From: JAAYZQ01 sp034428935
GTDB lineage: Bacteria; Chloroflexota; Anaerolineae; JAAYZQ01
NCBI GenBank assembly: GCA_034428935.1
Contig: DAOUHB010000204.1
Span: 46,744-110,743 of the forward strand
Direction: 5' to 3'
Length of the DNA: 64,000 bases
Shown: in pieces, positions 9,690-17,150 of the stretch
How the letters are laid out: every line of letters starts with the position of its first letter
Numbering within the stretch: position 1 is the first letter of the stretch
Notes under the pieces: model-generated
What the model was told of the DNA's origin: nothing
What the model saw: only the letters and a program-made list of their open reading frames with translations
Databases searched by the model: none
Position numbers and translations under genes: made by a program

Positions 9690-11489
9690 ATGAAACTCAC
9701 CGGTGGACAGATCGTGGTGGATACCCTCGTTCGCGAGGGCGTGCCCTACCTGGTTGGCATTCCCGGCCCCCAGACCCTGGGCCTTTTGGATGCTTTGCTC
9801 GGTCAGGACCGGCTGCAGATGCTCCAGGTGCGCCACGAGCAAGCGGCCGTCTTCCTGGCTGATGGCTACTACCGCGTGGCAGGGACTCCGCTGGCCGTCC
9901 TGGCCTCCATGGGCCCGTCGGCCATGAACACCCTCTCCGGCGTGGTCTCTTGCGCCGTGGATTCGGTGCCGGTATTGGTCCTGGCAGGCAGCGGCCCGGC
10001 AGAAATGGCGGATCGGGGAGAATTGCAAGAGCTGGAGCGTGGCCGCGCCGGGGGCAGCCTGGCCGTGTTTGCGCCCGTTGCCAGGGGCGTATGGCGGCCG
10101 GCCAGCGCCGCCCATGTGCCCCGCGCTCTGCAGGGCGCCTTTGCCGGGATGCTGACAGGGCGGCGTGGGCCGGCGGTGGTGGATTTGCCTCTGGACGTCC
10201 AATGCGAGGCCGCAGACGTCGAGCTGGCCTTTCCCTACGCCTACCGGGCCGGCGGGCAGGTCCTGCCGGACCCCGATCTCGTTCAGCGGGCGGCTGACCT
10301 GCTGGCCATGGCCCACCGGCCGGTGATCCTGGCCGGAGGTGGCGTGCTGGCAGCCGAGGCCTGGGACGAGCTGCAGGCGCTGGCCGAGCTGCTGGAGGCG
10401 CCGGTGCTGACGACCATGATGGGCAAGGGCGCCTTTCCCGAGGACCACGTCCTGGCGGGTTTGCACGCCGGTTGGCTGGGGTCCACCTGCGGCAATGCCC
10501 TGGCACGCAGCGCCGACGTCCTCCTGGCCGTGGGCACGCGCTTTGCTCCGCGGAGCACCTCCCACTATCGCCAGGGCGTGACGTACAGCATCCCTCCCAC
10601 GCGCCTCATCCACCTGGACCTGGACCCGGGCCAGATCGGCAGGCATTATCCCGTCGAGGTTGGCATCGTGTCCGACGCCCGGGCGGGCCTGGCGGCGTTG
10701 CTCGACCGGCTCCGGGCGCTGGGCGTTTCGCCGAGCATTGGTGGGGCGCGGGCCGGCTATCTGGACGAAGTGACGCGGCTGCGCAACGAGTGGCTGACCC
10801 GGGTGCGGGAGGTGGCCACGGACGCCCGGAGGCCGGTCACGGTCCCGCGACTGGTGGCCGAGTTGCGGGCTCACTTGCGGCGCGATGCCATCGTCCTGAC
10901 CTCGTCGGGCACGACCCAGGCCCATTGGCTCCGGGAGGCCACCATCTACGAGCCGCGGACCAACCTGACCCCCGGCGGCCTGGGCGCCATGGGCTGGACG
11001 CTGCCCGCAGCCCTGGGAGCCAGGCTAGCGGCGGCCCCCGGCCGGCAGGTGGTGGGCTTGATGGGCGACGGCGATTTCCTGATGACGATCCAGGAACTGG
11101 CTACCGCTGCCCAGTATGATATCCCCGTCGTCCTGGTTGTGGCCAACAATGCCGGTTGGATCGGGCTCCGCGACCTGCAGGCCGCGGCCTATGGTCCCGA
11201 GCGCGTCACGGGCGCCGAGTTTCTGAAGGGCCGGGAGCCGGTGACGCCCGACCTGGCCTCGCTGGCCCGGGGCTTTGGCTGTTACTCCGAGTGGATCACC
11301 TCTCCCGAAGAGGTCGGCCCGGCCCTGGAGCGGGCCTTTGCCGCTCGCCGCCCGGCCGTCGTCGAGGTCATGGTGGAGCGAGACGATATCCCATCGGGTG
11401 GGCAGGAGCAAGCCTGGTGCGACGTGCCGGTGCCAGCTTATCTGGCCGAGCGGCGGGCCCGTTACGAGGAGCTGGCCGGCGCGCGATGA
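9690..11489 (+). CDS. Thiamine-diphosphate-dependent enzyme, acetolactate synthase-like
   Basis: 599 aa with the three-domain layout of the acetolactate synthase/benzoylformate decarboxylase superfamily: N-terminal Pyr domain with the ThDP-activating Glu in VRHEQAA (about residue 51), a central FAD/DHAP-type domain with VILAGGG, and a C-terminal PP domain with the Mg/ThDP motif GDGDFLM ending in VVANN. The tail DVPVPAYL is shared with ThDP enzymes of the sulfoacetaldehyde acetyltransferase and glyoxylate carboligase branch. True substrate not determinable; no small regulatory subunit is nearby, so it is unlikely to be the branched-chain amino-acid enzyme. The 3' end overlaps the next gene by 4 nt. 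Confidence 0.88.
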   Translation: MKLTGGQIVVDTLVREGVPYLVGIPGPQTLGLLDALLGQDRLQMLQVRHEQAAVFLADGYYRVAGTPLAVLASMGPSAMNTLSGVVSCAVDSVPVLVLAGSGPAEMADRGELQELERGRAGGSLAVFAPVARGVWRPASAAHVPRALQGAFAGMLTGRRGPAVVDLPLDVQCEAADVELAFPYAYRAGGQVLPDPDLVQRAADLLAMAHRPVILAGGGVLAAEAWDELQALAELLEAPVLTTMMGKGAFPEDHVLAGLHAGWLGSTCGNALARSADVLLAVGTRFAPRSTSHYRQGVTYSIPPTRLIHLDLDPGQIGRHYPVEVGIVSDARAGLAALLDRLRALGVSPSIGGARAGYLDEVTRLRNEWLTRVREVATDARRPVTVPRLVAELRAHLRRDAIVLTSSGTTQAHWLREATIYEPRTNLTPGGLGAMGWTLPAALGARLAAAPGRQVVGLMGDGDFLMTIQELATAAQYDIPVVLVVANNAGWIGLRDLQAAAYGPERVTGAEFLKGREPVTPDLASLARGFGCYSEWITSPEEVGPALERAFAARRPAVVEVMVERDDIPSGGQEQAWCDVPVPAYLAERRARYEELAGAR

Positions 11490-12502
11490 GCAACGGGACC
11501 AGAAATAGGAAACTCCAGGTTCCCCCTCCTCCGGGCCACGCACAGCCCTGGCGGCCCCAGGCCCGCCCGAGCCGTAGGGCGCGCAAGCGGCGTGGGACGA
11601 GACTCCTTTCCATCGCCCTGGTCGCGGCCCTGGCGCTTCTATTCACCTGGATTTGTGTCCTGATCGTCAGCCTGCCCCTCCTCTTCGCCAGCCAGGATGG
11701 CGGCCGGGTCAACGTGCTGCTGCTCGGCGTCGACAGGCGAGACGGCAACGATTGGGCGTACCGCGCTGATACGGTGATGGTCGCCAGCGTCGACCCCGGG
11801 AGCGGCGAGGCCGTTCTCCTTTCCGTTCCCCGCGATCTGCAGCTCGCCATCCCGGGGCATGGCGAGGACCGGATCAACACCGCCAACGTGTTCGGCTACG
11901 TGGAGGGCTATCCCGGCGGGGGCCCGGCCCTGGTGGAAGCCACCGTCGAGTCCAACTTCGGGTTCTCCATCGACGGCTACCTGATGGCCGATTTCGGTGC
12001 GTTCGAGAGGCTGGTCGACGCCCTGGGCGGCATCCAGATCGAGGTGTCGGAGACGCTGCACGACACCCGCTACCCGGACCCGCGGCCCGGCGACCCCCAC
12101 GCCTTCAAGACCGTGCACTTTGACCCGGGCTTGCAGACGATGGACGGCCAGCGGGCCCTGGAGTATGCTCGCTCGCGCATGAGCACCAGCGACTTTGACC
12201 GGGCCCGGCGACAGCAGGAGGTCCTGGTGGCCATCCGGCAGAAGGCCCTCAGGCCGGGCTCTCTGCTCCGCCTGCCCGCCATGGGCTTCATCGTCCTCGA
12301 CTCGTTGGAGACGAACCTGAGCCCGCGGGAAGTCCTGGCCCTGGGCTTGCTCGCCGTGCGTCTGGATCCGGCCAGGCTGGAGCGGGTCGTGCTTGAGCCG
12401 CCCCTCGTTTACGGCTACGTGCGGCCCGACGGCGCCGCCGTGCAGTTGCCGAACTGGGAGCTGATCAACCCGGTCATAGACGAGCACATGGCGAGGCCTT
12501 GA
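11486..12502 (+). CDS. LytR-CpsA-Psr (LCP) family cell-wall polymer ligase
   Basis: 338 aa from the ATG that overlaps the previous stop (ATGA). A basic cytoplasmic tail (to about 38) precedes one TM helix (about 40-66). The LCP domain follows with NVLLLGVDRR, the arginine-containing segment YRADTVMVASVDP, LLSVPRDLQL, and a late R-x-R pattern in EYARSRMSTSDFDRARRQQ. These residues bind the polyprenyl pyrophosphate head group in known LCP proteins. Role: transfer of a polymer or glycan to the envelope. The long upstream open frame inside the ThDP gene is a shadow. Confidence 0.92.
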   Translation: MSNGTRNRKLQVPPPPGHAQPWRPQARPSRRARKRRGTRLLSIALVAALALLFTWICVLIVSLPLLFASQDGGRVNVLLLGVDRRDGNDWAYRADTVMVASVDPGSGEAVLLSVPRDLQLAIPGHGEDRINTANVFGYVEGYPGGGPALVEATVESNFGFSIDGYLMADFGAFERLVDALGGIQIEVSETLHDTRYPDPRPGDPHAFKTVHFDPGLQTMDGQRALEYARSRMSTSDFDRARRQQEVLVAIRQKALRPGSLLRLPAMGFIVLDSLETNLSPREVLALGLLAVRLDPARLERVVLEPPLVYGYVRPDGAAVQLPNWELINPVIDEHMARP

Positions 12503-12562
12503 CGCGCCCAGCCCGGCCAGGCGGCCTGGGAGCGCCATGGGGCGCATGGGAGGGGGCCGGGC

Positions 12563-12591
12563 TTGCATGCCCCCCGGCTTTACGGTAGAAT
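12563..12591 (+). promoter_or_regulatory. Promoter of the degV-glyoxylate gene set
   Basis: TTGCAT (12563-12568), spacer 17, TAGAAT (12586-12591). The predicted start near 12598 leaves an 85-nt leader. A GC-rich GGGGGC/GCCCCC stem overlaps the -35 and may end transcription from the LCP gene. Confidence 0.65.
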
Positions 12592-12682
12592 TCAGTAACA
12601 GGGCTGTCGGCCAGCGCCCCGGCCGGCAGCTTGTCGAGAGCTCGAGCGCCAGCTTTGGCCACGAGAAAGGGAGGAAGGAGAC

Positions 12683-13552
12683 ATGTCCAGAGTTGCGGTT
12701 ATCACCGACAGTTGTGCCAGTATCCCCGAATCGCTCCTGACCGCTCTGAAGATCCGTTGGGTACCCTATTACATTCACCGGGGGCAGGAAGTTTTGCGCG
12801 ACCTGGTGACGGTCCAGCGCGATTCCTTTTACCGCTGGCTGCCTACGGCCCGCGAGTTGCCGCAGACGGCCAGCCCCGGCCCCGGCGACTACATCCAGTT
12901 GTACGAGCAGGTGGCTGAAGAAGAGAACACCGAAGAAATCGTCAGCATTCATATGACCTCCAAAGGCAGCGGCGCCTTTCAGGCGGCGAGCATTGCCCAG
13001 TCGACGCTGCGCGAGCGCCTGCCCAACCTCCACATCGAGGTCATGGACACGCTGAACGTGTCCATGTGCCAGGGATGGATGGTCATCGAGGCCGCCCGGG
13101 CCGCCCTGGAGGGCAAGCGCCTGCCCGACGTAGTGGGTGTGGTCAGGAAGCTGATGCCCGTTACACGCATGATCCAGACGGCCGACACGCTCAAGTACCT
13201 CTACATGGGTGGGCGCATCGGCAAGGCCAAGCACCTGGCAGGCAGCCTGCTCAGGATCAAGCCCCTCATCGGCATGGAAGATGGGGTCATCGTGCCCCTG
13301 GGCACGGCGCGCAGCCGGTGCAAGGCCTACGAGATGATGGCCAACATGGTCGAGGGCGCCGTGGGCCGGCTGGGCAAGATCAAGGTGGCCTACGTCCACG
13401 CCGCGGCCCAGGAGGAGACGGAAAAGATCCGGGAGCTCATCGAAGGGCGACTGACCTGCGTCGAGTCCCTGGTCTCCGAGCTGTCGCCGGCCCTGGGCGT
13501 GCACACGGGGCCCGGCACGGTGGGCCTGTGCTACTATCCGGTTAAGAAGTAG
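12683..13552 (+). CDS. DegV family fatty-acid-binding protein
   Basis: 289 aa. It starts with the family signature VAVITDSCASIP, has the middle IHMTSKGSGAFQAA segment and the YLYMGGRIGKAK motif, and ends with HTGPGTVGLCYYP, all typical of DegV proteins, which bind a fatty acid and, as FakB, deliver it to the kinase FakA. No fakA is in the window. GGAGGAAGGAGA gives a very strong ribosome binding site. A 12-bp palindrome follows its stop before the next gene, so it may be an independent unit or the first gene of the operon. Confidence 0.93.
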   Translation: MSRVAVITDSCASIPESLLTALKIRWVPYYIHRGQEVLRDLVTVQRDSFYRWLPTARELPQTASPGPGDYIQLYEQVAEEENTEEIVSIHMTSKGSGAFQAASIAQSTLRERLPNLHIEVMDTLNVSMCQGWMVIEAARAALEGKRLPDVVGVVRKLMPVTRMIQTADTLKYLYMGGRIGKAKHLAGSLLRIKPLIGMEDGVIVPLGTARSRCKAYEMMANMVEGAVGRLGKIKVAYVHAAAQEETEKIRELIEGRLTCVESLVSELSPALGVHTGPGTVGLCYYPVKK

Positions 13553-13554
13553 AA

Positions 13555-13566
13555 TGTAACGTTACA
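13555..13566. promoter_or_regulatory. Perfect 12-bp palindrome, possible operator
   Basis: TGTAACGTTACA lies 2 nt after the degV stop and 17 nt before the aldolase start, next to its ribosome binding site. The form resembles GntR-type operators, but no regulator gene is adjacent. It could control the three downstream enzymes at the transcript or DNA level. Confidence 0.45.
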
Positions 13567-13583
13567 TAAGGAGATAGACGAGT

Positions 13584-14483
13584 ATGAGCCAGGAGATTTC
13601 GCTGCGGGGGGTTTTCCCTCCGATCCCAACACCCTTTGACGGCCAGGGCGACGTCGCCTTCGGGGCGCTGGCCGACAACCTGGCGTGGTGGAACGAGTAC
13701 GATTTGCGGGGCTACATAGTCCTCGGCTCTAACGGTGAGGGCGTGATGGTGGCCGAGGAGGAAAAGATAGCCGTCTGGGCGGCTGCCAGGAAGTCCATCC
13801 CTTCCTCGCGGCTGATGGTGGCCGGCACGGGCTGCCAGTCGACGCGCGAGACCATCACCCTCACCCGGCGCGCCGCCGACGCGGGCGCCGACGCTGCCCT
13901 GGTGTGGACGCCCCACTATTTCAAGGCCAAGATGACGGCCGATAGCCTGGTGCGCCACTACGAGGAGCTGGCCGATGCTTCGCCCATCCCGATCCTGATC
14001 TATAACGTGCCCGGCTTTACCGGGGTCACCATGAGCCCCGCCGCCGTGGCCCGCGCGGCCCGCCATCCCAACGTCGTGGGCATGAAGGACACCACGGGCA
14101 ACATCGCGCAACTGGCCGAGACGGTGCGCCTGGCCGGTCCCGACTTTCAGGTACTTGCCGGATCGGCCAGCTATTTTTTGCCCGGCCTGTCCGTGGGCGC
14201 CGCCGGTGGGATCCTGGCCCTGGCCAACATCGCGCCTGACCGCTGCCTGGAGTTGTTCCGCCTGTTCCAGGAGGGCCGCTGGCAGGAGGCTGCCGAGTTG
14301 CAGCGCTGGATGCTGCCCATCAACCACGCCGTCACCACCGGCTTTGGCATCGCCGGGCTGAAGGCGGCAATGGACATGATGGGCCACTATGGGGGGCCGG
14401 TCCGCCTGCCCCTCCTCGACATCAAGGAGGAGGAACGCCAAACCCTGAAAAAGGTCCTGACCCAGGGAGGCATTTTATCATGA
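13584..14483 (+). CDS. DapA/HOGA-type class I aldolase (probably 4-hydroxy-2-oxoglutarate aldolase-like)
   Basis: 299 aa TIM barrel of the N-acetylneuraminate lyase superfamily. Visible: GVFPPIPTPF at the start, carboxylate-binding GSNGEG (about 48-53), catalytic Tyr140 in YNVPGFTG and Schiff-base Lys168 in GMKDTTGN. The N-terminus GVFPP and the KDTTG context look more like HOGA-type aldolases, which split 4-hydroxy-2-oxoglutarate to pyruvate and glyoxylate, than like lysine-pathway DapA. The next two genes (AGT-like aminotransferase and glycolate-oxidase-like protein) support a glyoxylate role. AAGGAG precedes the ATG; the gene overlaps the next by 4 nt. Substrate is inferred. Confidence 0.85.
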   Translation: MSQEISLRGVFPPIPTPFDGQGDVAFGALADNLAWWNEYDLRGYIVLGSNGEGVMVAEEEKIAVWAAARKSIPSSRLMVAGTGCQSTRETITLTRRAADAGADAALVWTPHYFKAKMTADSLVRHYEELADASPIPILIYNVPGFTGVTMSPAAVARAARHPNVVGMKDTTGNIAQLAETVRLAGPDFQVLAGSASYFLPGLSVGAAGGILALANIAPDRCLELFRLFQEGRWQEAAELQRWMLPINHAVTTGFGIAGLKAAMDMMGHYGGPVRLPLLDIKEEERQTLKKVLTQGGILS

Positions 14484-15664
14484 AAGACCGCAAGCTGCTC
14501 ATGATCCCCGGACCCATCGAGTTCAGCCCCGAGGTGCTGCGGGCGATGGGAGCCTCGACCACGAGCCACGTGGCTCCGAACTTTGTGGATGCCTTCGGGC
14601 AGGCCCTGGAACGTATGCGCGACGTGTTCCTGGCGCCGGGCAGCCAACCCTTTGTCGTCGCGGGCTCGGGCACCCTGGCCATGGACATGGCCGCGGCCAA
14701 CCTGGTGGAGCCCGGCGACAAAGCGCTGGTGGTCAACAGCGGATACTTTGGCGACCGTTTCGCCGCCATCTTGCAGCGATATGGCGCCGAGGTGATCCAG
14801 GTCCAGCCGCCGGCCGTGGGCGACGTCCCCGCTCTCGGCGACGTCGAGGCAGCCCTGGAGCAGGCGGCCAGCCAGGGCCAGGGCTTCAAGCTCATGACCA
14901 TCACCCACGTCGATACCTCTACCGCCGTGATGACCGACGTCCCTGCGCTGGCAGCCCTGGGGCGCCGCTACGGAGTGCTCGTCGTGGTGGACGGCGTGTG
15001 CTCCGTGGCAGGCGAGGAGCTTTGCCAGGAGGAGTGGGGGGTGGATCTGACGCTCACGGCCTCGCAAAAGGCCATTGGCGTGCCGCCTGGACTGGCGCTG
15101 GTGGTCGCCGGCCCCCGCGCCATGGATGCCTTTTACCGGCGCAAGGTCGACGTTGGCAGCTACTATTCCGACTGGACCCAGTGGCTGCCCATCATGGAAG
15201 CCTACGAGGCGCGACGGGCCGGCTACTTTGGCACGCCGGCCGTCAACCTCATCTGGGCGCTGAACGTCAGCCTCGGCCAGATCCTGGACGAGGGGATGGA
15301 GGCACGCTTTGCGCGCCATCGCCGGCTGAGCGCCGCTTTCAAGGCAGCGGTGGCCGCATTGGGCATGGGGCAGGTGCCGGTCCGCCCCGAGGTGGCAGCC
15401 AACACCCTCACCGCACCCTACTATCCCGAGGGCGTCGACGCCTCGATGCTGGCCCACGTCACCCGCGAAGGGGCCATCCTGGCCGGCGGGCTACACCCCG
15501 CCATCCGCGCCCGGTACTTTCGCATCGGACACATGGGCGTCGTCAGCGCTTCTGACATCCTGTCCACCGTGGGTGCCATCGAGCGAGGGCTGGCCGCCGC
15601 CGGCTATCGCTTCCAGCCCGGCGCCGGCGTGGCCGCGGCCCAGGCGGCCCTGCTGGCCGAATAG
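14480..15664 (+). CDS. Class V aminotransferase, alanine/serine-glyoxylate aminotransferase-like
   Basis: 394 aa PLP enzyme of the AGXT/SPT branch. It begins KLLMIPGPIEFSPEVLRAM, carries SGTLAMDMA in the small PLP loop, VVDGVCSVAGEE for the cofactor Asp, and the Schiff-base Lys197 in TASQKAIGVPPGLAL, a context diagnostic for alanine-glyoxylate/serine-pyruvate aminotransferases. The family converts glyoxylate to glycine with alanine or serine as donor. Translationally coupled to the aldolase (ATGA overlap), which would supply glyoxylate. The last 30 residues form an Ala-rich extension. Confidence 0.9.
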   Translation: MKDRKLLMIPGPIEFSPEVLRAMGASTTSHVAPNFVDAFGQALERMRDVFLAPGSQPFVVAGSGTLAMDMAAANLVEPGDKALVVNSGYFGDRFAAILQRYGAEVIQVQPPAVGDVPALGDVEAALEQAASQGQGFKLMTITHVDTSTAVMTDVPALAALGRRYGVLVVVDGVCSVAGEELCQEEWGVDLTLTASQKAIGVPPGLALVVAGPRAMDAFYRRKVDVGSYYSDWTQWLPIMEAYEARRAGYFGTPAVNLIWALNVSLGQILDEGMEARFARHRRLSAAFKAAVAALGMGQVPVRPEVAANTLTAPYYPEGVDASMLAHVTREGAILAGGLHPAIRARYFRIGHMGVVSASDILSTVGAIERGLAAAGYRFQPGAGVAAAQAALLAE

Positions 15665-15677
15665 CAGAGATCCCAGA

Positions 15678-15717
15678 GACGGAGGACGGGCAGCCGGCTG
15701 GTTTCTCGTCCTCCGTC
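15678..15717 (+). terminator. GC-rich hairpin between aminotransferase and oxidase genes
   Basis: GACGGAGGACG (15678-15688) pairs perfectly with CGTCCTCCGTC (15707-15717); the loop holds another palindrome, CAGCCGGCTG. There is no T-run after it, so it is more likely a transcript-stabilising or attenuating structure than a full terminator. Confidence 0.45.
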
Positions 15718-15746
15718 CCTCATCGGGCTGTTGAGAGGGTAGGCCC

Positions 15747-17144
15747 ATGTACAAAGCGGTCACTCCTGAACTGGTCGAAGCCCTGTGCCAGATTGCCGAC
15801 GCGGAGAACGTCCTCGTCGACGGCGAGGCATTGGAGCGCTACAGCCACGACGAGACGGTGGGCCTGTGGGCGCGGCCGGAGGTGGTGGTGCGGGCCACGT
15901 CGACCGAGCAGGTGGCGCGGGTGCTCAAGCTGGCGCAGCGGGAGCGGGTGCCGGTCACACCGCGGGGCGCTGGCTATGGCCTGAGCGGCGGGGCCGTGGC
16001 GGTGCAGGGCGGCATCGTCCTCTCGACGGAAAAGATGAACCGCATCCTGGAGATCGACCACAAGAACCTGATGGTGACCGTCGAGCCGGGGGCCATCACC
16101 GGCGACATCCACCGTGCCGTGGAGGCCGAGGGACTCTTTTATCCGCCCGATCCGGCCAGCCTGGATTCGTGCAGCATCGGGGGCAACGTGGCCGAAGGCG
16201 CAGGCGGCCCGCGGGCGGTCAAGTACGGCACGACCCGCGACTATGTCTGCGGGCTGGAGGCCGTTCTGCCCTCGGGCGAGGTGATTTCCATCGGGGGCAA
16301 GCTCGTCAAGAACGTGACGGGCTACAGCCTCATCGGCCTGCTCGTGGGCTCGGAGGGGACCCTGGCCATCGTCACGCGCATCATCCTGCGCCTGCTGCCG
16401 CTCCCCCGCGTGCAGGTGGACCTGCTCGTCCCTTTCGACGACTTTCAGGCCGCAGCCGACACGGTGTCGGACATTATCGGGCACCGCATCCTGCCCACGG
16501 CCATGGAGTTCATGGAGCAGGACAGCCTGCTGGCCGTGGAGCGGTTGCTGCAGCGGGAGGTGCCCTACCGCGACGCGGCCGCCCACCTGCTCATCCAGCT
16601 CGACGGCAACACCCCGGCGGCAGTGGACGCCGACATGGAGCTGGTGGGCGAGCTATGCTTGCAGCACGGCGCACGGGACCTCCTCGTGGCCCGCGACCGT
16701 CCAACCAGGGACCGGCTGTGGGAGGCGCGGCGGATGATCATCGACTCGCTGAACCACGAGAGCCCGGTGAACCACATGGAGGACGTGGTGGTGCCCCGCG
16801 CCGAGATCCACCGGCTGCTCAAGGGTATGAAAGAGATCTCCCAGGAGCACGGTGTGCGCATCGTCAGCTTCGGGCATGCCGGCGACGGCAACGTACACGT
16901 CAACGTTCTGAAGGATGATCTGGGCGATGGACGTTGGGACGCCCTCGTGCCCCGGGTCCGGGAAGAGATCTATCGCCTGGCCCTGGCGCTGGGTGGCACC
17001 ATCACCGGCGAGCACGGGGTCGGCGCCACCCGCCGCCAGTACCTGCCCATGGCCCTCGACGAAGCACAGATCGAGCTCATGCGCCGCATCCGCGCCGCCT
17101 TCGACCCGAACAACATCCTGAACCCAAACAAGATATTTCCCTAG
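15747..17144 (+). CDS. FAD-linked glycolate oxidase-like protein (GlcD family)
   Basis: 465 aa. FAD-binding PCMH domain at about 40-220 with PVTPRGAGYGLSGGAV and the later GGNVAEGAGGPRAVKYG; C-terminal cap with HAGDGNVHVN and the closing GEHGVG...NPNKIF, as in GlcD and D-lactate dehydrogenases. The first reaction expected is oxidation of a 2-hydroxy acid such as glycolate or D-lactate. GlcE and GlcF partners are not present here, so it may pass electrons alone or work with subunits elsewhere. It lies 82 nt after the aminotransferase and completes a glyoxylate-centred group. Confidence 0.9.
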   Translation: MYKAVTPELVEALCQIADAENVLVDGEALERYSHDETVGLWARPEVVVRATSTEQVARVLKLAQRERVPVTPRGAGYGLSGGAVAVQGGIVLSTEKMNRILEIDHKNLMVTVEPGAITGDIHRAVEAEGLFYPPDPASLDSCSIGGNVAEGAGGPRAVKYGTTRDYVCGLEAVLPSGEVISIGGKLVKNVTGYSLIGLLVGSEGTLAIVTRIILRLLPLPRVQVDLLVPFDDFQAAADTVSDIIGHRILPTAMEFMEQDSLLAVERLLQREVPYRDAAAHLLIQLDGNTPAAVDADMELVGELCLQHGARDLLVARDRPTRDRLWEARRMIIDSLNHESPVNHMEDVVVPRAEIHRLLKGMKEISQEHGVRIVSFGHAGDGNVHVNVLKDDLGDGRWDALVPRVREEIYRLALALGGTITGEHGVGATRRQYLPMALDEAQIELMRRIRAAFDPNNILNPNKIFP

Positions 17145-17150
17145 TCGGGG

